Source of the DNA: Okapia johnstoni
Taxonomy: Eukaryota > Chordata > Mammalia > Artiodactyla > Giraffidae
NCBI GenBank assembly: GCA_024291935.2
Contig: CM044316.1
Span: forward strand, 71,688,501-71,752,500
Direction: 5' to 3'
DNA: 64,000 nt
The notes under the pieces are model-generated. The model searched no databases, was not told the DNA's origin, and worked only from the letters and a program-made list of their open reading frames with translations. Positions 35,925 to 46,995 of the stretch are shown here, in pieces (position 1 is the stretch's first letter; the number at the start of each line of letters is the position of its first letter). Both the position numbers and the translations under genes were made by a program.

Positions 35925-35939
35925 AGACCTCTCAGCAGC
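35873..35939. repeat. 15-bp perfect inverted repeat (hairpin)
   Basis: gctgctgagaggtct at 35873-35887 and agacctctcagcagc at 35925-35939 are exact complements, separated by a 37 nt loop. The left arm lies at the Bov-tA 5' end, the right arm in L2. Confidence 0.9.
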
Positions 35940-38157
35940 GTTTGACACTGTGAACCTCTCTCTCCTTTCTGAAAATGTCTCTTTGCATAACACGTTTTCT
36001 ATGCTTCTTTTTCTTACCTCTTTAATTCAGCCTTCCTAATTTCACTTTCATATTTGTCTCTTTGTAAGTTGGTTTCTCTCCTAAGCTCACCTTTCTACTG
36101 ACATCTTCTCCCTAGGCAATCTCTTTCATTCCGATGACTTCAATTACCATTCTGTGTCTTCTAGCCTATTATCTCCCATCAAGACTTTTCTCTCGATCCA
36201 GACACCAGACACCAGTATAAACTGTCTCCAGTACATCACCACTTGGCTATCTCAAGTCAAGCTACACGTTTAAAACTCATTCCATCTTTCCAACTCCTAC
36301 CCTATCTTCCACATTCAGTAAAGATCCTGTCACTTCCACCTCTTAATAGGTACTAACATCAAATCTGTTCACATCTCTCCTTCCCTACTGCAGTCTAGGA
36401 AACTATCAACTTTCATCTATATTATTTCTATAGACTTTACCTGAAGTCTCTACCTTGTGTATTAAGGCCCTCTTCAATACAGTTATACAATGCAATCGAA
36501 ATATACTAATTGCAAATCTCACAAATGCCGAAAAAAGCTGGTGGTTATGCACTGCCCTTCTGAAACTCTGGCACTCCATAATGTAGGCAGGTTTTAAAAC
36601 TATTTATGGCCTATTTACCTCTTCAGCTTTGTGTCATACAACCCACTCACCATCTACTGCAGGTTTTCTACATAGCCCATCACATCATCTGCAAATAAAG
36701 ACAATTTTACCTGTTCCTTTCTGTTTGCCCTTTTTTTCCTTGCCTGAGTCCACTGGCTAGAACCTTCACTATGGTGTTGAACTTAAGTAGTAAAAGTGGA
36801 CAGATACCCTTGCTTTATTGTTGACGGTAGAGGGTAACATTCAGTATTTTACCATGAAATTGAGGAAGTTACTTTTTATTCCCAGTTTGCTGTGGGTTAT
36901 AAAAAAATGAACGTTGGATTTGTTCAAATGCTTTTTCTGTATTTACTAGATCACACATTGCCTTGACTGATTTTCAAGTGTTAAACCAACCTTATATTCC
37001 TAGAACAAACTCCACTTGCTTACAGTATACATCTTCTTTCTATATTGTTGGACTCTGTTGACTTAACTTTTGTCAAGAACTTTTCCATCCACATTCACAT
37101 GGGATACCAGTCTTTAGCCTTCTGAACTGCAACGCCTCTGTCTCGTTTTGGTGGCAGGATAATGCTGGCCTCACTGAATGAGTTGGCAAGTGTTCTCTCT
37201 TCTTTACTTTCCCAGAAGAGTTCATGTAGAGTTGGCAAGATTTCTTCCTGAAAATGTTCGATAGACTTCCGGATAAATCTGTTAGAATATGGATTTTGTT
37301 TTGTGGAAATGTATTTACACACAAATTCAGTTTCTTTAATAGCTATTCAGATTATCAATTTCTTCTTGAGTTGGCTTTGGTTAACTTGTATCTTTCAAGG
37401 AATTTGTCCATTTTATCTAAGTTTCAGAATTTATTGGCACACGGTTGTTATTATCTTAACACATATAGAATTGGTAATGATGCCATCTCTCTCAGTCCTG
37501 ATACTGGTTTCTGCGTCTTATTTTCTGACCAGTTAGCTACAGATTTATCCATTTCATTGATCTTCTCAAGGAACAACTTTTGGTTTTACTGGTTTTCTCT
37601 ATTTTTGTTTATTTTGTTAATTTCCACTCTGATCTTTATTATTTGTTTTCTTTCTTTGGTTTTATTTCCTCTTTTCCCCTACGTGCTTGAGGTTGAAACC
37701 AAGGTCACTAATTCAAGGCCTTTCTTCTTTTCTAAATAAACAGATGATTTTCCTGTAAGTATTGGTTTAGTGGCAATCCACAAATTTTTATGTCACTTTT
37801 CATTTTCATATAGTTAAAAACTTTCAAGCATTTGGGAATTTTCCAAATATTTTCCTGTTACTGGTTGCTAAATTAATTTCACTTGGTTAGAAAGCATAGT
37901 TTGTACGACTAGAATCCTTTTAAATTTATGAGATTTAAGTTTTAAAAGGATTCTAGCTAAGGATACTGCTTAACTTGGTAAATATTTAACATGCTTTTGA
38001 AAATTTATTCTGCTGTTATGGGTAAAGTGTTTAATAAAGGTCCATTAGGCCAAGTTAGTGTTGTTCCCACATTTTATATTCTTACTAATTTTCTATCCAA
38101 TTTTTTTCTATCAATTATTGATAGAAGGGTATCTCCAACAACAACTTATGGATTTCT

Positions 38158-38965
38158 TTCTTTTTTAATTTTTATCTTATATTGCAGTATAGTTGATTTA
38201 CAATGTTGTGTTAGTTTCAGGTGTACAGCAAAGTGACTTAGTATAACATATACACGCATCTGTTCTTTTTCAGATTTTTCTCCCACATATGTTATTAGGG
38301 TACTGAGTAGAGTTTTCCATGCTATACATAGGTCTTTGTTGATTATCTATTTCAAAAACAGTAGAGTGTATATTTTAATCCTCAATTCCTAATTTATCCC
38401 ACCCCTCTTCACTTGCCCATTAGATAACCATAAATTTGTTTTCTAAGTCTGTGAGTCTGTTTCTATTCTGTAAATAAGTTTATTTGCATCATTTTTTAGA
38501 ATCCACATATAAGTGATATCATACGGTATCTGTCTTTGTCTGATTTACTTCATTTAGTATGATAATCTCTAAGTCCATCCATAACGCTACAAATGGCATT
38601 TCATTCTTTTTTAAGGCTAATATTCCGCTGTATATACACACCACATCTTCTTTATCCGTTCATCTCTTGATGGACATTTAGGTTGCTTCTGTGTCTTGGC
38701 TCTTGTAACAGTGCTGTTATGAACACAAGGGTGCACGTACCTTTTCGAAGTATGGTTTCCTCCAGACATATGCCCAGGGGTGGGATTGTAGAATCACATG
38801 GTAGTTCTATTTTTAGTTTTTAAGGAACTGTCATACTGTTTTCCATAGTGGCTGTACCAATTTGCATTCCCACCAACACTGTAGGAGGGTTCTCTTTTAT
38901 CCACACCCTCTCCAGCATTTATTGTTTGTAGACTTTGAGGATGGCTGTTTTGAATGGTGTGAAGG
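38158..38965 (-). mobile_element. L1 3' end nested in older L1
   Basis: Starts with an antisense A-tail (tcttttttaatttttatctt), then gtgtacagcaaagtgactta (3' UTR) and ORF2 C-terminal sequence ending near gatggctgttttgaatggtg. Both sides continue the older L1. More diverged than the bovine L1 copies at 30956 and 60555. Confidence 0.8.
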
Positions 38966-39213
38966 TTCCTCTATTTTCTTTTTATAGTTCTGTTAGTTCT
39001 TACTTCCAGTATTTTGAAGCTCTGTTAATAGGTGCATAAACGTTTAAGACTACGATATCCTTTTGAGGAATTGACCCCTTAACTATTTAAAAATGTTTTA
39101 AAACTAAGAATTACATACATTTAAGGTATACAACATGGCGATTTGATATACATGATGAAATACATAATGACTACAATTGAGCTAATTAACAGTTACCTTT
39201 CTGTGCATGTATG

Positions 39214-39491
39214 CTGCTGCTGCTGCTGCTAAGTCGCTTCAGTCGTGTCCGACTCTGTGCGACCCCATAGACGGCAGCTCACCAGGCTCCGCCGTCCCCG
39301 GGATTCTCCAGGCAAGAATACTGGAGTGGGGTGCCATTTCCTTCTCCAGTGCATGAAAGGGAAAAGTGAAAGTGAAGTCGCTCAGTCGTGTCCGACTCTT
39401 AGCGACCCCATGGACTGTAGCCCACCAGGCTCCTCCGTCCACGGGATATTCCAGGAAAGAGTACTGGAGTGGGGTGCCATTGCCTTCTCTG
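39214..39491 (-). repeat. Bov-A2 SINE
   Basis: Two antisense Bov-A units with the linker gggaaaagtgaaagtgaagt and a (CTG)n tail at 39212-39230. Perfect 9 bp TSD, gcatgtatg, at 39205-39213 and 39492-39500. Confidence 0.96.
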
Positions 39492-39742
39492 GCATGTATG
39501 ATGAGAGCATGTATAAAACTGCAACTTTGTACCCTCTGGTCACCATCTTCCCACACCTATTAACCACCGTTCTACTTTTTTATTTGATGTGTATGACTTT
39601 GTTAGATTTTACAAACAAGTGAGATCATGCAGTTTTTTCTTTTTCATTCTGCGTCTGGCTTCACTTAGCATAATGTCCTCCAAACTCATCCATGTTGTTG
39701 CAAATGGTGGATCTCCTTTTCAAAGGGTGGATAATAATCCAT

Positions 39743-39761
39743 TGTGTGTGTGTGTGTGTGT
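39743..39761. repeat. (TG)n microsatellite
   Basis: About nine TG units inside the L1 3' UTR, where this repeat is a normal feature. Confidence 0.85.
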
Positions 39762-40254
39762 CACAAAATTTATTTGACCCTTTTATTAGATGAAATGATG
39801 TCTATATCCTTGGTTATATTTCTTTGCTTTGAAATCTTTTTCTAATATTAATATAGCCACCCCAACTTTGTTTAGTATTCTCCATTCTTTTCATTTTTAA
39901 TGTATTTGTTTCTTTATACTAAATGTTGGTTTCTTTTAGGCAGTATAGTTGGATCTTATTTTTTCATCCAATCTGGAAATCTCTGCTTTTAAAATGGGAT
40001 GTTTAGTTTCTATTTAATGTGACTGTTGACATGGTTAAGTTTAAATCTATCATCTTGCTGTCTTCTGTTTGTCACATCTACTCTTTACTCCCCTTTTCCT
40101 CTGCTTTACCCTCTTTTGGATTAAATGAATGTTTTTTAATGATTCCTTTTTTATCTCATTTGATGAGTTATTACCTCTAACTCTGTTTTATTTTAGTGGT
40201 TGCTCTAGGGTTTATAATATTCATATTTATATAGTATGTAGCAGTGTAGTGTGC

Positions 40255-40442
40255 TACTAGCTTGGTTGTGTCTGACTGTTTGCGACCCCATGGATTGTAG
40301 CCCAACAGACTCCTCTGTCAAAGGAATCTCCCAGGCAAGAAGACTGGAGTGAGTTGCCATTATCTTCTCCAGCAGGTCTTCCTGACCCAGGGACAGAACC
40401 CGGGTCTCCCGCCTTGCAGGTACTCTGTACCATCTGAGCTAT
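40255..40442 (-). repeat. Bov-tA SINE
   Basis: Antisense: gttgtgtctgactgtttgcg, body, cagggacagaacccgggtct, head accatctgagctat. No clear TSD found. Confidence 0.92.
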
Positions 40443-41840
40443 ACTTATGATACCACTTCATGTATATGCTAGCACTTTATGTATAGCATAAAGAACCTTA
40501 TAACAGTACGCTGCATTTCTCTCCTTCCACCCTTTGCATCACTGTTGTGCACTATACATGTGCATATATTATAAACCACACGCTACATTTTTTCTGAAGT
40601 CATTTATCTTCAAGTGAGATATGAATTATAATAAAAACATTTTGTGAATTTATTCACATACTCACAATTTCTGATTTTGTTCCTTCAGTTGTATAGATCT
40701 GTATTTCCTTTTGGGTCATGTTCCTTTTGCTTCAAGGACTTCCATTAACATTTCTCATAGTTCTGTTAGTGACTAATTCTTTCAGCTTTTGTGTGTCTCA
40801 AAAATATCTCTATTTCGCCTTTGTGTTTTTTTTGAAGGATATTTTCACTGAGTATAGAATACTACATTGATTCCTCCTAGTACTTTGAAGATGTCCATAG
40901 CCTTCTCACTTGCATTGCTTTTGACAAGAAATTTTCTAGAATCCTTAAGATTTTCTTTGTTACTAAGAACAAAGTTCAATTTTGAACTGAACAGTTGTTC
41001 AGTTTTGAACAATCTGATTATCATGTGCATTTGGTGTTTTACAACTCCTGAAACTCTAAGTTTATAGTTTTCATAAGTTTGGATAACCTTTGTCAGTGAT
41101 TTCTGCAAATATATTTCCTTTCTCTCTCCTTTCCAAGTATCCTAGACTGCTTGAGGTTGGCGCCCAGCTCACTGCTGCTCTATTGACTCTTTTTTTTTTT
41201 TGCCTGTTTTTTCCCTCTCTGTGTTTCATTCCAAATAATTTCTATTGCTATGTCTTCAATATAAATCTTTGCTTCTGCAATATCTAATCTGCCATTAATT
41301 TTTTTATCTAGTATACTTTTTAATCTTTAGAATTTTGGTTATTTTTACATATTCCATATTTTTACCTAATATGTTCAAGCTTCCTTCTAACTTTTTGAAG
41401 ATACTGAAAATTATAATAACTGTCTTAATGTCCCTGTCTCCCAATTCTAATATCCATGTCAGTTATGGATTAGTTTTGATTGCTTTTCCTTATTATGGGT
41501 CAGGTTTTCCCACTTCTGGCACTGCCTGGTCATATCTGATTAAAACCAGACATTATATTTTCTTGAGTACTGGGTAATTTTTTTTCCTAAAAATATTCTT
41601 GAATTTTGTTCTTGGATACGGTTAAGTTACCCGGACACAGTTTCATCCTTTCGGTTCTCACTTTTAAGATACCATGAGTGGGACTGGAGTCGTCTATAGT
41701 CTAGGAATAATTATTCCCCACTACTCTAGCCAGGGCCTTGTGAATAAGCTACCCAGTGGCCTGTAAATTATGAGGCTTTGCATTCTTTCTGCCGTATACT
41801 TCTATAGCATCCTTTACTTTCCCTAAATAAATCACCTCTC

Positions 41841-43883
41841 ATATGTCATTGAAATTGCAATTGTGGTTGTCTTCTAACTGTTCTTTCTCCATCCTGTTGC
41901 TATACTACATTCATACTTAGCAATGCATTATTCCTACCACCTAGCACAGTCCTACATTTTAATCATAACATCCTACATTTTAATTATAAAGCTTGGATTG
42001 ACTTGTATTTTACTTTTCATTTCTTCCAAGATAACTTTTCTTCCTTTCTACCTCTTTGATATTAGGCCCCAGACTAAACAAACAGTCAAAGCAAAAAGAT
42101 TTATTCTACAAAGTAGCAGTACTAGCTATACTTTTGGTGACCTGTCAGAACTGGACATCTCATATCTTAAGAAGTGGACGGGTACCTAAAATCATCAGAG
42201 CAATATCTAAGAAATTCAGCAAGCTTAGGAAGATGTTTTAATACACACTTATAAAAACTGAAGATTAACTACAAACTAGTAATGATTTCTGCATTAAAAT
42301 CTGAGTTATTAAACCTTATTAATTTATCTTTTTATCAAAATATCACTTAACTGTATTTCAAAAATGTACCATTTTAATGTATATCACTTTAGCAATAATT
42401 AAACCTATATTCATCCATATACTGATAAAAATATGTTGCTATACAGCAACCATCAAAATCTTGTGACTGTAAAAACACTTGCCTTCACAAAAAAGTAAAC
42501 AATTTATTCTGATACAGTACTGTAGAAGGTATCAGAAGTCTAGTTGTATTTATCCTTAACTAACTGAAAATACTTAAGCTTTTAATTTGCTTTTTAAGAA
42601 TGCAAAATTATCTCGAACAAACTAATATTCAATGTCTTTCAATTATTAATATTTTGTGGTTTAACATATATAGTTCCCACAACCAGTGACTTAAAAAAAG
42701 ACTGCTTGTCGTATAAACTTTAATAAAATATATTGAATAACAGAATTCAGTAGTGTATCAAGTGAGCCTTTTACTATGTGCCATGATTAATTGTATAATA
42801 CTTCCTATTTAGTTAGAAATGGGAGTCATGCTGCTACTAGATTCTTATTTCCAATTTTTTTTTTTAAATGTGTTAAAATGTTAAGAGTGTGAATAATTAT
42901 ATTTGGATTTAAACACCATCCCTAGATAACAGTCAGAGAACCTTTATAGTTCACTGTCCTGATCTGTTTAGATCAAAACATAGATACGAGTGTACACTCT
43001 TTACTGTTAAAGGGGTGCAGAAAAATGTAAAAGACACCCAGAACTTAAACTTACCCTGTCAAAAGAAAGGAAAACACTTCTCTGGAAGAACTTCAGCATT
43101 GACTTGTAGGGAAAGCAGGCACTATGGCGTAACAGCAGATAATTCTAGCTAGACGTGAATAGAAAACGACCACGGTACATATTTTTCCATCCCTGGTCTC
43201 TGATATCCCTTCCTCTCTTCATACTCCATCAGACAAGAACAGCATAATTAGATTTTAGAGAGATACATTATAACAGACTTGACAATAAAGCTATGTTTTA
43301 TAAATAAGTTCTGTTCTCATTAGGTATTACAATAGGTAACACTCTTGAAAGTAGAATGTGTTTAAGAAATTACATAACTTTTAAGAACCATTACAAATTG
43401 ATACAGGATTTTTTGTTAAAGACCATTGTCTCACTTCCCAGACTTCAGCACTGTCTTCTGATCAAAAGGATTTCTCCAATTCCCAGAAATCTTTGTCTAC
43501 AATTAATGTTTTCAAAAATTAGTTTTCTCACCTACTTTAATAAAATAAATTTCTAAAAGTGCTAGAGTAAAACCACACCAAGTAATATCGTCCCCCAATA
43601 AACCTTCCTCAAGAATGTTTCTTTTCTCATTTATGACAGTAACCTCCTATGACACTGGAAAATGAAGAGACTGAGAATAGAAAAAGGAAGCAAAATATTG
43701 TCAATAGTCTCTTAAAACCTAGAAAACAACAATGAGCATTATCTCTAAAAGGTGGCTATAGGTATCTTTAAAAATCTTGCTTCTTATTCATGGCAGTAAA
43801 TGATGGCAATGCAGTATGTGAAAAAACAATAGTCTGTCTGTGCTTTTTTACCTGTTAACCCTAAAAAAATAATTCTAGTTAAT
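41841..43883. other. Intron sequence without recognised element
   Basis: AT-rich. No gene or nameable repeat seen. Confidence 0.45.
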
Positions 43884-43896
43884 AACTTCTAGTCCA

Positions 43897-44103
43897 GGCT
43901 TCCCTGGTGACTCAGTGGTAAAGAATCCACCTGCCAATGCAGGAGATGCAGATTCGATCCCTGGGTCAGGATGATCCTCTGGAGGAGGAAACTACAACCC
44001 ACTCCAGTATTCTTGCCTGGGAAGTCTCATGGACGGAAGAGCCTGGTGGACTACAGTCCACGGGGTCACAAAAGACTGGACACAACTTAGTGACTAAACA
44101 ACA
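43897..44103 (+). repeat. Bov-tA SINE
   Basis: Full copy from ggcttccctggtgactcagt to the gtgactaaacaac tail. TSD aacttctagtcca (43884-43896) and aacttctcgtcca (44104-44116), one mismatch in 13. Confidence 0.96.
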
Positions 44104-44116
44104 AACTTCTCGTCCA

Positions 44117-44924
44117 AAACAGTAGCCTTAGGAAATACGTCCACAAACAAATATTGTCAAAAATAGGCAAAGAAAATTATTAGATAAAATTCTTCTATTA
44201 ATACTAAGTGTAAGAAAATTTTTAGATTGAGTGGAAAGAACTGCATTTTGTTTCCAATGCCCCTATGTTAGTGAGAAGAAATCCTGAGTTGTGGCAATGC
44301 AGAAAGAAAGAAATCGATAAAGCACTACAGAGTAGAATTGCATCTGGATAGCAATTGTACACTGTCAATGCCTCTCATTCATCATCATCTGCTCAAATTA
44401 AAGATTCATTTTTAAGGTCTTGAGAACTCACTAAAGCAATGTCACAACTCCTTTTTTTAAAATCACATGAAATATGAAGGCAGTCTTGAACATGATTAAA
44501 ATGCCCAGACCTTTTTTACTTATATACCAATGATGACTAAGCAGTACAAAAAAGAAGTACAATTCTAGCAAGACTGTATTTCCATTTTTATTATTTATCT
44601 TAGTGGTCCATAGCAAGTGAGATACCCAGTCTTTCAAACCCCATTAACAGGACTGTAAGAAAAATTCACTTCCCTATATGTCATTTTTCATGTAAATGAA
44701 TATCTGAAGTATATAAGGATATGGCATTCTGTAAGAGATAATTGATTAAATTGGTCTATGCATCAAATGACTGACACTAAAACAACCAAGGACAAAAGGG
44801 AAAAAACAAGTCATTAGAATCATCTAATCGTATGATATTGTATTAAGAACAACCACACCATGTCCTAAGGATCTCATGAATTAAAACATACTTTTTTGGA
44901 AAGTCTGAGATATCACTGTTTATA
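44117..44924. other. Intron sequence without recognised element
   Basis: No gene or nameable repeat seen. Confidence 0.45.
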
Positions 44925-45457
44925 CATAAACTCCAAAAGAAACATAACACAGGTACTAAAACTAAAATTTAGTAGTTTAACAAGGTAGAAAATCAATATA
45001 TGGGATATGAATGATTATATATTAAGATTCTAAAAGCAGCACTTATTATACCATAAAAATCATAAAAATACTTAGCTATAAATCAAAACTGTGTGCTGAA
45101 AAGCTACAACTCACTAATAAAAGAAATGTAAGAAGACTTAGATGGAGGAATGTGCAGTGCTCAAGAAAGGGAAGGCTCAACATTGTTACTATTTCCCTTC
45201 TCCTCAATCTATAAACTCAACAGTTTATAGATAGTTCCAATCAATATCCCAAAATGACTGCTTTGTAGAAATCAAAAGCTAACTTCAAAATTTATATAAA
45301 AATGAAAAAAGAACCAGGATAGCCAAAAAAGTTTGAAAGTGAAGAACAAAACTGGAAGTCTCATACTATCTTATTTCAAGATATAAAGAATAGCAAACAA
45401 GATAACAAGGCCATGGAGAAAGAACAGTGGATCCACACATGCTGGTGATTTTGAAAC

Positions 45458-45652
45458 TGCAAGTGAGGTCGCTCAGTCGTGTCCAACTCTTTGCGACCTC
45501 ATTGCTTTGTTCCCCTGGCCATGGGATTTTCCAGGCAAGAATACTGCAGTGGGTTGCCATTTCCTTCTCCAGGAGATCTTCCCAACCCAGGGACTGAACC
45601 TGGGTCTCCCGCATTGTAGGCAGACGCTTACTGTCTGAGCCACCAGGGAAGC
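45458..45652 (-). repeat. Bov-tA SINE
   Basis: Antisense full copy: gaggtcgctcagtcgtgtcc to ctgagccaccagggaagccc. Possible weak TSD around tgcaagtg / tgcaaatg. Confidence 0.95.
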
Positions 45653-46579
45653 CCAAGATGCAAATGCAATTTAACGAAGAAAGAAGAGTCTTTTCCGCAA
45701 ATGGGACAGGAGTGAGTGGGTACTGATACACCAAAAGCCAGGGGTCCAGTCCAAACTGTGGGCCATACATAAAAATCAAAATGGGTCCCAACGGGCCACA
45801 GAAAGAAGGTAAAACCTCAAACTAAAACTTCTTAGAGAAAGCACAGAGAAAAAAAAAGCCTGTGGAATCTTGATCTAGACAAGGATTTCTTAATATAACA
45901 CCAAAGCAAAAATTGATAAAGTGGACCTCATCAAAAGTGAGAACTTCTCTGTTCTTTAGGGAACACTATTAGGAAAATTAAAAGACAAGCCACAGCAGGG
46001 AGAAAATATATTCAAAGGACATTTCTGATAAAAGTTTTGTATCCTGAATATATAAAGAACTCTCAAAACTTAAGAGTAACAACCCCGTTTTAAAAATGAG
46101 TAAAAGATCTTGACACCTCAGCAAGCACATGAAAAGGTAATCAGTCTCATTATTCAACAATAACATGCAAAAAAACCCACCGTTAGAAGCCAGTACATAC
46201 CAATTAGAATGACTAAAAACAGGAACAAAAAACCCTACAAAACCTGAGGATAACAAGTGTTAGTGAAAACACAAAGCAACTAGAACTCTCATGCATTGGT
46301 GGAGGGAAAGGAAAACACAGACGCTTTGAAAAACAGTTTGGTGCTTTCTTGTAAAGTCAAACACAGCACCATACAACAAACACAGCAATCCCACTCCTAG
46401 GTATGTATCCAAATGAAGAAAGAAAAAAAAATACCATACTCCTCTGTTTATATTGGCTTAATTCATAACTGCTTCAAGCTGGAACAACCCACATGTCTCT
46501 CAATCGAAGAATGAATAAACAAGCTGAGGTTTATTCATACAATGGAATACTGCTCATCTAGAAGAAGGGCAAACTACTA

Positions 46580-46794
46580 ATTTGTTGTTGTTGCTTAGTC
46601 ACTCAGTTATGTCTAACTCTTTGCAACCCCATGGACTGCAGCCTACCAGGCACCTCTGTCTGTGGGATTTTCAGGCAAGAATACTGGAGTGGGTTACCAT
46701 TTCATACTCCAGGGAATCATCCCAGCCCAGCGATCGAACCCACATCTTCTGCACTGGCAGGCAGGTTCTTTACTACTGAGCCATCAGGGATGCC
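46580..46794 (-). repeat. Bov-tA SINE
   Basis: Antisense full copy with a GTT-rich tail (ttgttgttgttgc). Perfect 10 bp TSD, caaactacta, at 46570-46579 and 46795-46804, inside the old L1. Confidence 0.96.
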
Positions 46795-46995
46795 CAAACT
46801 ACTACTAATAACATGCAACATTATGGAATAATCTCAAGTATATTACCTAAGTGATTTAAGCCAGACTCAAAAGGCTACATACTGTGTGATTCCATTTATA
46901 TGACATTCTAGAAAGACAACTATAGGGACAGAAAACAGATCAGTGGTCACCAGTGGCTGGGAATGGGTGAACTACAAAGGGCTAACAGGTAATTT

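Larger units (their letters stand above)
35230..36300 (+). repeat. L2 LINE ORF2 fragment, interrupted
   Basis: tattcctcaatccactgcaa (about 35359-35378) and cagacctctcagcagcgttt (about 35924-35943) are adjacent in L2 but separated here by MIR plus Bov-tA. Downstream wording (ctatctcaagtcaagctaca, aaaactcattccatctttcc) is also L2-like. It encodes nothing intact. Confidence 0.72.
39088..39776 (-). mobile_element. L1 3' UTR nested in older L1, carrying Bov-A2
   Basis: aaggtatacaacatggcgat, then caagtgagatcatgcagttt, cataatgtcctccaaactca and a TG run form an old-type L1 3' UTR in antisense. It is split by the Bov-A2 at 39214-39491. Confidence 0.78.
36665..41840 (-). repeat. Old L1 LINE (antisense), heavily interrupted
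   Basis: Antisense ORF2 wording (catctgcaaataaagacaat, ggataatgctggcctcactg, ttcctgatactgg-type RT regions, ttattctgctgttatgggta) occupies 36665-38157. It resumes at about 38966-39087 (tagttctgttagttcttact) and again at 39777-40254, with ORF1/5' region sequence from 40443 to about 41840. Later insertions: an L1 3' end at 38158-38965, an L1 3' UTR at 39088-39776 (with Bov-A2) and a Bov-tA at 40255-40442. All frames are broken. Borders are approximate. Confidence 0.7.
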
